Assembly (NCBI RefSeq): GCF_002776525.5
Contig: NC_045437.1
Location: 140,059,639 to 140,123,638, forward strand
Source of the DNA: Piliocolobus tephrosceles
Taxonomy: Eukaryota; Chordata; Mammalia; Primates; Cercopithecidae
DNA: 64,000 nucleotides
Direction: 5' to 3'
Positions 36,108 to 47,097 of the stretch are shown piece by piece (position 1 is the first letter of the stretch; each line of letters begins with the position of its first letter). The translations under genes were made by a program, and so were the position numbers. A model generated the notes under the pieces. The model saw nothing but the letters and a program-made list of their open reading frames with translations, was not told the DNA's origin and made no database searches.

Positions 36108-36390
36108 TTGAGAAGGAGTTTACCTCTTGTTGCCTAGGTTGGAGTACAGCGGATGATCTCGGCTCACCACAACCTCCACCTACAGGGTTCAAGTGATTCT
36201 CCTGCCTCAGTCTCCCAAGTAGCTGGGATTACAGGCACGCGCCACCACACCTGGCTCATTTTGTACTGTTAGTAGAGATGGGGTTTCACCATGTTGGCCA
36301 GGCTGATCTCAAACTCCTGACCTTGGGTGATCTGCCCACCTTGGCCTCCCAAAGTTCTGGGATTACAGGCGGGAGCCACTACGCCTGGCC
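36108..36390 (-). mobile_element. Alu in the L1 block
   Basis: A reverse Alu ending gcctggcc, inserted beside an (ATT)n stretch. Confidence 0.9.
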
Positions 36391-36789
36391 TATATTTTAT
36401 TCTTTTTGATGCTATCATAAGTAGAATTGTTTTCGTAACTTCCTTTTTGGATTGTTCATTATAGTGTATAGAAATTCAACAGATTTTGTGTATTGATTTT
36501 GTATCCTGAAATTTTACAAAATTCACTTATTAACTCAGTTTGTGTATGTGTATGAATTCTTTTGGGTTTTCTAGGCATTAAGATCATGTTATCTATAAGT
36601 AGAGATAGTATTACTTCTTCCTTTCCAATCTGGATGCCTTTTGTTTTTTTCCTGCCTAATTGCTTTGGCTAGAACTTCCAGTATTGTATTGAGTAGAAGT
36701 TTCTAATCTTAACTAGAAGTTATGAAAACAGACATCCTTGTCTGGTTCCTCATCCTAGGGGAACTGCTTTCAGTTTTTCACCATTAAGA

Positions 36790-37025
36790 ATGATGTCACT
36801 TGAGCCAAGGAGTTCTGACCAGTCTGGGCAACATGGCGAGACCCTGTCTCTACAACAAAAATAAAAAATTAGCCAGGCATGGCACGTGCCTGTAGTCCCA
36901 GCAATTTGGGAGGCTGAGGTGGGAGGATCACTTGAGCCTGGGAGGTCAAGGCTGCAGTAAGCCACAATTGTGCCACTGCACTCCAGCCTGGGCAATGGAG
37001 CGAGACCCTGTCTCAAAAAAAAAAA
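36790..37025 (+). mobile_element. 5'-truncated Alu
   Basis: A forward Alu lacking its first about 60 bases, ending in an A-run at 37015-37025. Confidence 0.85.
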
Positions 37026-37064
37026 TTATGTTAGCTGTGAGTTTTTCACATATGGCATTTATCA

Positions 37065-37464
37065 NNNNNNNNNNNNNNNNNNNNNNNNNNNNNNNNNNNN
37101 NNNNNNNNNNNNNNNNNNNNNNNNNNNNNNNNNNNNNNNNNNNNNNNNNNNNNNNNNNNNNNNNNNNNNNNNNNNNNNNNNNNNNNNNNNNNNNNNNNNN
37201 NNNNNNNNNNNNNNNNNNNNNNNNNNNNNNNNNNNNNNNNNNNNNNNNNNNNNNNNNNNNNNNNNNNNNNNNNNNNNNNNNNNNNNNNNNNNNNNNNNNN
37301 NNNNNNNNNNNNNNNNNNNNNNNNNNNNNNNNNNNNNNNNNNNNNNNNNNNNNNNNNNNNNNNNNNNNNNNNNNNNNNNNNNNNNNNNNNNNNNNNNNNN
37401 NNNNNNNNNNNNNNNNNNNNNNNNNNNNNNNNNNNNNNNNNNNNNNNNNNNNNNNNNNNNNNNN
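37065..37464. other. Assembly gap (400 N)
   Basis: 400 N inside the reverse L1, directly against the AluYR at 37465. The round number suggests an estimated size. Confidence 0.99.
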
Positions 37465-37758
37465 GAGACGGAGTCTCGCTCTGTCACCCAGGCTGGAGTG
37501 CTGTGGCCGGATCTCAGCTCACTGCAAGCTCCGCCTCCCAGGTTTACGCCATTCTCCTGCCTCACCTGCCTCAGCCTCCCGGGTAGCTGGGACTACAGGC
37601 GCTGCCACCTCGCCCGGCTAGTTTTTTGTAGTTTTTTTTTAGTAGAGACGGGGTTTCACCCTGTTAGCCAGGATGGTCTCGATCTCCTGACCTCGTGATC
37701 CGCCCGTCTCGGCCTCCCAAAGTGCTGGGATTACAGGTTTGAGCCACCGCGCCCAGCC
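37465..37758 (-). mobile_element. AluYR-type element cut by the gap
   Basis: It carries gccggatctcagctcac, ggctagttttttgta and gatccgcccgtctcggcc like the copy at 27607. Its T-tail side is lost in the gap. An extra cacctgcctc repeat lies at about 37563. Confidence 0.85.
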
Positions 37759-37867
37759 GCTCCCCTCTTCATTCTCATAATGTGGTATATTACTTTGATT
37801 TTCATATGTTGAACCACCTTTGCATTCCTGGAATAAAACCCACTTGTTCATGACATATAATGTTTTT

Positions 37868-38170
37868 GTTTGTTTTGTTTTGTTTATTGACATGGAGTCT
37901 CACTTTATCGCTCAGGCTGGAGTGCATAGTCGCAATCTTGGCTCATGGCAACCTCCGTCTACTGGGTTCAAGTGATTCTCCTGGCTCAGCCTCCTGAACA
38001 GCTGGGATTACAGGTGCATGCTGCCATGCCTGGCTAATTTTTGTATTTTTAGTAGAGACAGGGTTTTGCCAAGTTGGCCAGGCTGGTCTTGAACTCCTGA
38101 CCTCAGGTGATCCACCTGCCTCAGCCTCCCAAAGTGCTGGGTTTACAGGCATGAGCCACTGCGCCTGGCC
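37868..38170 (-). mobile_element. Alu in the L1 block
   Basis: A full-length reverse Alu with a (TTTTG)n tail. Confidence 0.92.
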
Positions 38171-38764
38171 TGCAATTTTCTTTTCTTGTAGAGTCTTAGT
38201 TTCAGTATCAAGGTAATGCTTGGCCTCACAGAATGAGTTGGGAGATGTTCTCTCCTCTTTAGATTTTTGGTAAGAGTTTAAGAGAAGGACTGATGTTAAT
38301 TCTCCTTTAAATGTTTTGTAGAATTCACCGATGATGCCATCTGGTGGTGGGCTTTTCTTTGCTGGGAGTTTTTTGATTACCGATTTAATCTCCTGACTTG
38401 TTATAGGTCTATTCAGATTTTCTATTTCCTCTTGAGTCAGTTTTGGTAGTTTGTGTGCCTCTAGGAATTTGTCCATTGCATCTAGAGCATCTGATTTGTT
38501 AATGTGCAGCTGCTTATAGCAGTCTCTCGTGTTCCTTGTTTTCCTGTGAAGTTGGTGTTGTGTGTGTGTGTTCTGAAGAGTCATTCTCAGTGCCCCAGAT
38601 CACCCACCATTTCCATTTCAAGGTCCCAGGAAGAACAATCAAATGTAATGAGTTTCCACATTGAGTGGGCCGTTTGACTCCTCAGCCCAACCTCATCAGC
38701 CTCAGGACAAAGGTGGCAGTGCCACCCCCAGGCTCAGGCTCAGAAATGGGGTCTGAATATGTGT

Positions 38765-38985
38765 GATACCAGGAACTGGAAAGACTTTACTGAGCACTCA
38801 CTGTGTAGAATGCTCCTGCTGAGGGCTTTCCAGACACTGTCTCTTCACTCCTCACATCTCTGTCACCTCAGTCCTGTAAGTATCCCCACTTCACAAAAGC
38901 AGAGACTGAGGCCCAGAGACATGAAGTACTTGACCAAGGTCACACAGCCAATACTGAGCCTATATTTGAAACCAGATCTATCCAG
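38765..38985 (-). repeat. MIR remnant
   Basis: The text ttactgagcactcactgtgt, actgaggcccagagacatga and caaggtcacacagcc is a clear reverse MIR. Confidence 0.75.
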
Positions 38986-39124
38986 CTGTGCATATTTTGA
39001 CTACTGTGCTGTGCAGCCTATTCCTTCCCAAGGGAGAACACCCCAGAATGGGGCAAAGGCCAAGGAATTCAAGCTCCAGTTTCTACCACCACTCCCTGAA
39101 AGGTGTAATAGAGCAGAGCTTCTC

Positions 39125-39244
39125 CAAGTACCCATGCAGAGGAGCCCTCCATCTGCTGCCATGCAGAGCAACAAATACCCTCCACCCAAGTACCCACACA
39201 GAAGAGCCCTGTGCTGCCATGCAGAGCAGTAAATACTTTCCACC
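39125..39244. repeat. About 60-bp imperfect tandem repeat, two units
   Basis: Units at 39125-39186 and 39187-39244 share caagtaccca, cagaagagccct, gctgccatgcagagca and aaatac. The second has a few-base deletion. Confidence 0.85.
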
Positions 39245-39802
39245 CACTGACCAGAGGCACCCATGGAAAAGCACAGTGCAGAAAAGCCTGAGAGTACACA
39301 CCAGCAGGGCATGCATGTGCACTCAACTGTTTGTATATGTAAAACAATTTCTGGAAAGATGCACAGAAACTACTAATGGTGGTTTCCTCTGAAGAAGTAA
39401 GTTGGAGGACAAAGGTCAGGGAGTGGAAGGAGACTTGCTTCTCACACCATTCCCTGTTTGTACTTCTGTTTTAGATTTGTAGGTATACATACTTTTAGGC
39501 ACCTTTAACAGCTTCCCAGGACCACCCAGTCCCCAGCCCTGAAAAGGGCAGGGCCAGGCTCGGTGAATTGTCCCCACTCGGCCTCATGGTCATGGCACTT
39601 CTCTATGCCAGGACACATTCTCAGCCTCAGGCCCAGGGGGCAGGACAGTCTAGTGGACTCCAAGCTGTGGAGTCTCATGGGCCAATGACTACCAGCTCTG
39701 TGATCCTGGCAGAGTTACTTAACCTCTCTGAACTGAAATTCCTCAGATATACAATGGGAATGATAATACCTACCTCAGAGGATTGTTATGAGGATTAAAA
39801 GA
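39245..39802. other. Intergenic sequence with old L1 and MIR pieces
   Basis: L1 3'-end-like text is at about 39310-39500 (actactaatggtggtttcctc) and a MIR at about 39680-39800 (gagttacttaacctctctgaac). No gene is recognised. Confidence 0.5.
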
Positions 39803-40100
39803 GGCCAGGCAAGGTGGCTGATGCCTGTAATCCCTGCACTTTGGGAGGCTGAGACAGGAGGATCACTTCAGGCCAGGAGTTCAAGACCAGCCTGGGCCAC
39901 ATGGCAAAACCCCATCTTTACAAAAAATACAAAAATTAGCCAGGCGTGGTGGTGCATGCCTGTAATACCAGCTACTCAGAAGGTGAGGTGGGAGAATGGC
40001 TTGAGCCCAGGAGCTTCGGGCTGCAGTGAGCTGAGATCACTGCATTCCAATCTGGGTGACAGAGTGAGACACTGTCTCAAAAATAAATTAAAAATTTTAA
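39803..40100 (+). mobile_element. Alu
   Basis: Full-length forward Alu with an aaataaattaaa tail. Confidence 0.92.
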
Positions 40101-40400
40101 AGATAGTACTTGATAAGCAGAGGGTCTGCCTGACACAGGATAAGAAATACTTTTTATTTATATTATTTAATTTATTGATATTAATATTAATAATATTATT
40201 GCCACACCACAATTAACCACCAGCCCAGTCTTCCCAGAAGGCATTCACGCTGACTACACTGTGAGAGGCCGGGATAATAGTGCCCCCTGGTGGACACTTT
40301 TTGGACTGCATCTGATGAGTACCTATTATCTTAGTACCATTAGAGAAAGAACAATAGTCAAAACTCAGTTCCATTTCTTCCTTTTTACCCCTAAATACTA

Positions 40401-40447
40401 GGTTGGTGCAAAAGTAATTGCGGCAATTACTTGTAATTGCAAAAAAC
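40401..40447 (+). mobile_element. Partial MADE1 (mariner-derived MITE)
   Basis: The text aggttggtgcaaaagtaatt followed by gcgg is the conserved terminal repeat of MADE1/Hsmar1. Only one arm and a degenerate piece of the other remain, so the usual 80-bp palindrome is broken. Confidence 0.8.
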
Positions 40448-41560
40448 TAATAGCTCACATGTACTTCACTAGATACTCTTTCATAACAGTAAAATAATCA
40501 AAACCAGAAAATTGAACATCGGTTGAATAGTATTATCTAATCCACATGGTCCATCGTGACATTCTGCTAGGTGTCCCTGTGGTATCCTTTAGAGCAAATT
40601 GTTTCATGGTCCGGGACCCTCCAGGGTCACACATGGCATTTGATTACCACATCTCTTTAGTATCCTTTAATCCCGAACCATTTCTCAGCTTTTCTGTATC
40701 TTTCATCACCTTGACATTGTTGGAGTTCAGGCCAGTTATTTTGCAAAATGTCCCTCAATACGGATGTGTCTGTCTGTTCCTCTTGGCTGGATTCGTGTCC
40801 CGCGTTTTTGTTAGGAATCTCCCAGGTGTTGCACTGGGTCTTTCCCCTTGCATCATATTGGGAGACACATGGTGTCAGTTTGTTCCAGCAATGGTGATAT
40901 TAACCCTAGTTCCCCCGTCTGTCAGCTGGGGGAAGCCAAGCTCCCAGGACCAGAGAAGAGTTAAGACTGGCCTACAGTCACAGGAATGTCAGGCTCCTCA
41001 GTTCAGGGTCTTCATGAATGCTTAGGACAAATGCAGCAAGGCAAGAAATTCATCACGGCACCCTAGGCCTTCTCCAGACCTTAACTCCATAGGAGCTTAA
41101 GGGCTGGGTAAAGCCGTCTTGGCCTTCATCGCATGGTCGTGGAATTCTAGCTGCTTGGAGTCCACCTTTCTGCTTTGTCCATTTCTGTTTTTCATTAAGA
41201 CTTTTTCATTCCACAAATGATATGCAAATACATTATCCTTGTCTTATACATATTTCAGCCAAGGCTGAAGTCCCCCTTTGAAAGTCCCCTTTCTCAGTCT
41301 TTCCTCCCCTACTAGCAGTTTGATGTGAGATACATATATCTACAACCCCAGGAAAAATACAAACTGTAGTGTTCTCTTTCCATGACGGTCACATTGTATA
41401 GGTCTGTCATAGAAATATCCCCGGCAGGCCTTAGAGACTGAGCTCATTACTTTCAATTGAATCATCGTTACAGTGAATGGATACAACGGAGGTTACCTAG
41501 CTGATCCCCTGTGGATGGACATCTAGGTTGTTCCCAGCATTTTGCTATTATGAAACGCAC
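40448..41560 (-). mobile_element. Old L1 3' UTR-like fragments, reverse
   Basis: The text accttgacattgttggagt, ggccagttattttgcaaaat and ggacatctaggttgttccc recalls diverged mammalian L1 3' ends. Boundaries and subfamily are uncertain. Confidence 0.45.
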
Positions 41561-42245
41561 TGCCCTACACACAAAATTCAGGCTTCTCCAAGGGAACTGC
41601 CCACCTCTAGAAGCCCGAACTACTCCTGGGGCACCAGATTTCCTGGGTGGACATCCCCGTGGGGGGTGACGGGGGACTGATGGGCTGCTATTCATTCAGC
41701 CTGTTAGAACTGCAGGTATTTTGGGACCTCTGGAAGCAACTGGGCTGGGTTTTCACAATGTGTTTCAAAAAATCCTAAGGTTCCAAGATAGGCTGAGAGA
41801 CAGGGAGGAGGTGAGCTGGGAAGAGTCCAGAGCTTCACTCCCACTCCAACCAGAGAGCACCCCCACCTTTACCTGGTTTTCAGTTAAGTGATTGCTTCAA
41901 AACAGAATCTCAGCTGTATTTAAATTCAAAAATCCCCGTTGCAGGCTGAGCCCTCAGCTAGCACAGTCACCCTTTCTGCACCATGCCTCTTGGTCTGCTC
42001 TTGCCCATGCAACCTCCAGCTGTGTTCTTGCTGGTGAGGGCCACCCAACCCAAACCAAGCTCCCAGCTGACCAACTCCAAAGAGGGCTCTGCAGGTGCTG
42101 CCCTTGTGCCATCAGAGGTGGCATTGTGGTACATTCACTTTGAACATACTGGGTTCTGGGAAGCAGGACTGCCCAGCTGCGTCTCCAGCATGCCCCTCCT
42201 CTGCCCCTCAGAACCTGTGCACATTTCTGGGCACCATCTCTGACA
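41561..42245. other. Intergenic sequence, nothing recognised
   Basis: Unique DNA with no clear repeat or exon. Confidence 0.4.
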
Positions 42246-42780
42246 TACATGGTGGCCTGATTCGGCGTTCCCAAACTTCCCTGAACACCAAGGAGTCTGT
42301 TAAAGTACACTATGCTGAGTCCCACCCCAGAGGTTCTGAGTGAGCAGATTTTGGGGGAGCCCAGGAATGTATATTGTTTCAATCTTCCCAGGGGGCTTCT
42401 GAAGGAACAAGTCTGATCACCTGCATTACAGACACTGGTCTGGGCCCCTACCTGTGAGAACTCTCCTTCTCCAGGCAAATCTCGAGTCTGGCCCTCAATT
42501 AGGCTGTGAGGGCTTCAAAGTCATTTGTTTTACCCTAAGTTTTCCTGAACAGTGGGGCTCTCCATATTAATTAGAACCCATAGGAACCATGGATCTGAGC
42601 CAGAGTTGCCCACTCTGAGCCACAGTTACACTGGGCTGCCTCAGTGTACCGGAGGGCTCGTTAAAAATTCCTCAGTGTACTGAAGGGCTCCTTAAAGATG
42701 TTGGGCCCCATCCCACATCTGCTGGAGTTAAATCTCTGAAAGTGGACCTGGGAATCTGTAATTTTTAGGCAAGTTCTTCA
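42246..42780 (+). mobile_element. Two MER5-like DNA transposon remnants
   Basis: About 42260-42480 (gttcccaaacttccctgaac; gcccaggaatgtatattg) and 42600-42780 (gggccccatcccacatctg; gggaatctgtaattttt) fit the MER5 layout. The second has a 36-bp internal repeat (cctcagtgtac...gagggctc). Confidence 0.55.
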
Positions 42781-43219
42781 AGAGAGGCCACAGAGTTCAA
42801 CTCCCTCCATGCATCTAAAAGGTAAGGGAAATGGGATAAAACAGTAAAAGTGGCTCGCCCCCCCACTACCATATACATTAGTAGCAGAAATGGTTCCAGC
42901 TCCCAAATCTCCCCTCGGTCCAGTGCCTGACCCCCAGGGCTTCTGAGCAATCCAGTTTGTCTGAGGGCTCATCATCTGAGATGCCCCCTGTGGCTGCCCT
43001 AGGATAGGCCTCTGCTCTCTCTGGGAACTCTTCCATTCATAACCCAGTGGAAATGATCTGCGTTGACCAAATCACCATGTGCATAGGTGAGTGCACACGT
43101 GTGGGCACGTGTGCGTGCCTGAGGTGGCGGGGACAAGTGGGCTTTGGCCATGCATGCAAACACCCCTACTCCACCCTCCCCTGCACACCTTGCAAAAAGG
43201 TCAGACAGACAGGACCAAG
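42781..43219. other. Sequence just downstream of the NDST1 polyadenylation site
   Basis: No gene is recognised. A short acgtgtgggcacgtgtgcgtg stretch lies at about 43098-43118. Confidence 0.4.
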
Positions 43220-43239
43220 GTGTACAAACAGAACCCCAC

Positions 43240-43245
43240 TTTATT
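43240..43245 (-). terminator. Polyadenylation signal AATAAA for NDST1
   Basis: On the minus strand AATAAA is followed within 30 nt by a GU-rich stretch (tctgtttgtacacc, ttggtcctgtctgtctg). This is the usual layout of a cleavage/polyadenylation site. I found no other AATAAA on this strand between here and the stop codon. A weaker ATTAAA at 43819-43814 could serve as an alternative. Confidence 0.75.
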
Positions 43246-44820
43246 AGCAGTTAGTTCGAGATTGTACATTAATGGAGGAAGGTCTCACCTTTAACACAAC
43301 CCAAAACGGCTGGTTTGAGAGCCCTCATCAGGCGAACTGGGTAGCACCCCCTCTCCCCCACTCTCCCCAACCCCCTACAAGGGAAGGAAACTTCTCCCTG
43401 CTTCCCCCATGTGCCCCCCACCCTCTCCAGTTGGCCCTCTCCTCTCCCAGGAAATGACATGAATTTCATGCACAAATTACAAAAGGAGCCCTCTTGCTAA
43501 TAATAAAAGCTGACACAGTCATAGAAAAGCCCCTCCTCCCTCACTCTCCTCCAGGCCCACAAAGAAGACGAGCAGGAGGGATGAACTTCTTAGGATAAAA
43601 TGCAGCCAGTTTCCCCCAGGTTCTTGGCATTGACCCCACACAAACCCTATGCCCATTCCTTGGGGGAGCTGAAAACTCTCCAGCCGTCTAAGCTGGCAAG
43701 GGCAGCCAGCCCAGAGCTGTCAAGCCAGGAACCCAGTGTTGCCTCAAGGGCCTGGGCAGCAGGGGGTCTAGGCCCCCCCTCATCCTCACATCAAGTAGAG
43801 CAGAGCTGCCTCCTTTAATGTGTGAAAACCCCTGCTGTGGCCCCTATCTGCTCATTCTACAGATGAAGAAATTGAGGGCCTGGGAGGAAGATGGTCAGGC
43901 AGTCACTAAATGCACCCGGCTGGGATGAAATTTCACAGCTCCTGCTGCCAGCCAGGGCTCTTCTCACACCACAGCTTGTGGGAGGCAGTTCCCCATGTAG
44001 GCTTTTCCCTGCTGCATCCCAGAGCCTGGCTCTGCTCCAGTGCACACAGACCATGGGCCTCCAGGAAATGAGAACCCTGGGACCCCAAAACAGAAAGAGA
44101 CATATGATGTGTTTGGTGCCCTGCGGCCCATCCCCAGGGTCGAAGGCCCAGCCTTCAGGCATGCAGCCTCCTCCTTCCAGAGCCCTGAGTCCTTCCTTCC
44201 GAGGCCCAGATATTGCGGCCTTCTCCAGGGAGCCTTTCCGGGCCCTCCCCAGAGCTCTTGCTCTAACTGGCCCCTCTGCTGTTTTGGCACTTGGTACAGG
44301 TGACAGTGGAGGCGCACCTTAGGCAGAAGTGAAGCTGTCAAGCCAGCACAAAAGGCAAAGTCTCATGTAGCCTAAATTATCCTTGAAAGTACAGGGGATA
44401 GAAGAAGTGGTTATGTGACACCATGAGCAAACAAGCTGACAAATTCAGAATGTGGGGCTTCAACAGGACAGCAGGCCGAGGGCCTCAAAAACAACGTCAT
44501 TTAAAACCTCAAAGTGAGCTGAGGGAAGACCTTTCAGCATTCAAAGGGGTTTTAAAAACATAGTTAGAAAATGCAGTGTGTGCACCGCGACTGGACACTG
44601 ACTCCACAACCAGACACAAGTTACCTGGGAGACAACCGGGGGGATTTGAACACAGATTGGATAGCAGACGTCGTTGGGAAATGACTTCTTGTCTGGGCTG
44701 TGATACTGGGCCAATGTGTAGGAGAATGCCCTAATGCTTAGGAGGTACAGGCTGAAGCTTTCAGGTCTCAAGTTTCATGGTGTTTGCAATGCACTTTTAA
44801 ATTAGGACAGAGAAAATATA

Positions 44821-44828
44821 TATGTACA
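44821..44828 (-). promoter_or_regulatory. Pumilio-type element UGUACAUA in NDST1 3' UTR
   Basis: The minus-strand sequence TGTACATA fits the UGUANAUA consensus bound by PUM1/PUM2. It lies in a U/A-rich part of the 3' UTR. A single 8-nt match in about 4.9 kb could be chance. Confidence 0.3.
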
Positions 44829-44901
44829 CAGAGAGAGAAAAACATGTGGCAACATGTTAATAATTTTAGATATAGATGCTGGGGAGTGGGCATTCATAAT
44901 T

Positions 44902-44921
44902 AAATGTTTGGTAAAACATTT
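44902..44921 (-). other. Short perfect hairpin in NDST1 3' UTR
   Basis: The arms aaatgttt and aaacattt are perfectly complementary around a four-base loop, giving an 8-bp A/U-rich stem in the transcript. It lies near the Pumilio-type element. Stability would be modest because the stem has only two G-C pairs. Confidence 0.4.
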
Positions 44922-46284
44922 TTGTACTTGCTCTTGCCACTAACAAGCCAGCGGGCACAACTCTGTGCTGGGACCACCAACCTCTGCAGGTCAGCGCAGC
45001 AGTTCTCCTTTTCTGGGCCCGGATGCTGGGAACAGACGGCTTCCTCAGCTGGGCCCAGAAGCACTGACTGCTCATCAGGGGGACTCAGAAAAGGCCCATT
45101 TTTAAACTTCAGACTCATCCTCCAAGCAGCAGGACGCTCCACCACAGAGGGCTCTGGAACCCTGAATGACAGGCAACCGCACACTCGCACCTGCACCCAC
45201 CCTGGGGCAAAGGCTCATGGAGGGGACCACAGAATAGATGGTGGAGCCACCTGAACAATTTCAGCTATTTCTCTCTCCATTTTTTTGGCCAAATGCTTAG
45301 AGGGAATTGGTGGACACTGAAGACTGGCCTCGCTTGCCCCACTCATCTGTGGCTTTCTCTTCTCGGGAGGGGGTGTCCGTGTACCCATTAGCTGACAGCC
45401 CCTCAGGCAGCTTATCTGCCTCTCCTTCTACCCCCTCCCCATACCTGCAAGTCCCGGCAGTGTCTGGGCCTAGTGGGTCTTCAAGAAAGGTCTGTTAGTG
45501 GGAGGGGAGGTGGCAGCAGCAACCCAGGCAGACGGACTTAGAACACATGGCAGGTCCAGTCCCCAGGCTCGCAGAACGGCCCAGGCAAAAATTCAGATCT
45601 CTGTTGTCACAGGATTTCCAACTGCCTGCTCCTTCCCACAGCCAGAGGCAGAGATAAGTGGAGCTCCTGCCCCAGGCCAGCCCACCTCTCCTGCCTTCCA
45701 GGCTCTGCGAGAGAGGCCTCCAGGCCCAGAGGGTAGATTTCAGAACCTGGGAGCTGTAAGATCCTCACCCATCCCGCAGCCCGGTCCCCTCACTGACGGA
45801 TGGGACTCTGGAAGTCACTGCCCCTCTCTAGGAGCCCCTGGCTCCATGGCATGGGCAAGTCTTCACGAGTGTACAAGCAGACATGCCACCCTGACCTCAG
45901 ACCCTTTGCTGTTCATCCCTGCTGGCCCAACGATGCCCAAGGTTCCCAGGCTTGCAGGCCCCATTGAGAGGCATGATGGAGACACTGCTCTGTACACCAT
46001 GAAACCACCTGCAGCTGGTCCCACTGAGTGTCCAACTTCTTCATCCCAGCAGTGAACTGGAGAAAAGGGAATCAGCTCAGAACAGACCCAGGCCCCCACA
46101 GGCTGGGGAAGGACCCCTCGCGGGAGAACACGACAGGGATGCAAACACAGACCTCGGAAGGAGAAGGCTCAAAGGCACCCTGGCTGGGAAGGAGTGGTTT
46201 GTCCCCATATCCTGGAATGACCATGGTGTGACGGAGGAAGGGACAGGAACCTGGCACAGAGTAGGGTCCCAAGGATGGGCTCAG

Positions 46285-46440
46285 AGGCAGTGTGGCATTG
46301 GAAGAGCACGACGGGACTTGGAACCGGGAGCCTTGGGTTCGATGCCCAGCCCTGCTCCCAGCTGGCTCCATGACATCGGCCAAGCAGGCCGCCTCCGCTT
46401 TCTGGACCTGTTTCATACCCGTCAAAGGACCTTCCAGCCC
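46285..46440 (+). repeat. MIR remnant in NDST1 3' UTR
   Basis: The segment has the MIR layout: a tRNA-derived head with a B-box-like ttgggttcgatgcccagc, then a core ending in a tctggacctgtttc-like stretch. It is old and diverged. It is not a functional tRNA gene because no cloverleaf partner arms are present. Confidence 0.55.
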
Positions 46441-47061
46441 CAAGATGCTAGAGTCTTCTGAATAAGACAAGGCTCTCTAGAAAGTATTTCCTGGGGGTCA
46501 GAGGGAAGCAGAATTTGGCAGTTGGAGGGGGCCAGGGAGAGGCACCTCAGCCTCAGTCACTTCACATTGTTATACAGGGTGGGGTAGGAGCAGACCCCAA
46601 CCAGAAATCAGCCCAGAGATCCCACTGTCTACAAGGGGCCTGGAGACAGTTCTGTGGGCCCTGGTGGGCATTCCAGCTCTCAGGGCAGCTCCCAGCCTAG
46701 CACCATGTGAGGGAGAGGGGGTGGGCCAGTTTTTGACCCCAGCTCTCCTAGCCCAGCACTGGCTGTTTCCTTTGGCCAAAATCCCCTCAGGGTCACAGGA
46801 CTTCACGCAGCCCGATGTCCTGGAGAGAGCTGGTCTTCCCTGCGCATCTCACCACCTCTGTTCACCTGGGGTAGCCCCAGAGCAGCCATGGCACTGGGGA
46901 GGGCCCCTTCCTACTGTCTCCTCAGGCCCCAGGCCACTAAGGACACAGCCTCCCTCCCTGCCACCTCATTTCTAGCTCTAAGACAGAACGCCCCCTGAGA
47001 CTAGGGCTTACCACCACTTTGTATGACTGAATTAAAAACAAACCCAACCAAAAAAAATAGA

Positions 47062-47097
47062 ATATATATATATATATACACATTATATATATATATA
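47062..47097 (-). repeat. Alternating (AT)n tract able to fold back, NDST1 3' UTR
   Basis: Two (TA)n runs, 47062-47078 and 47084-47097, are separated by a short cacat spacer. Because (TA)n is self-complementary, the RNA can form a hairpin of about 14 A-U pairs. The tract is probably length-polymorphic. Confidence 0.7.

Larger units (their letters stand above)
33480..38585 (-). mobile_element. Reverse old L1 (3' UTR to ORF2), broken by several Alus and a gap
   Basis: Reverse L1 pieces run in order from 3' UTR (33480-34123) through ORF2 (34435-34705, 35007-35434, 35746-36107, 36391-36790, 37026-37064, 37759-37867, 38171-38585). The last piece encodes, on the minus strand, a recognisable reverse-transcriptase fragment (LPKLTQEEIENLNRPIT; SVIKKLPAKKSPPPDG). 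It has lost coding continuity. Confidence 0.8.

Noticed and set aside
37943..38584. 213-codon minus-strand open frame with reverse-transcriptase-like text
   Set aside because: It is an old L1 ORF2 fragment fused by chance to Alu sequence. It has no start, promoter or intact domain.
43501..43507. AATAAA on the plus strand
   Set aside because: The only gene here is on the minus strand. No plus-strand transcript is supported.
44900..45500. Open frames on both strands in the NDST1 3' UTR
   Set aside because: They are short, resemble no protein family and are adequately explained as untranslated sequence.
46320..46360. tRNA-like B box (ggttcgatgcc)
   Set aside because: It lies in a MIR, whose head is tRNA-derived. 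No complete cloverleaf can be formed.
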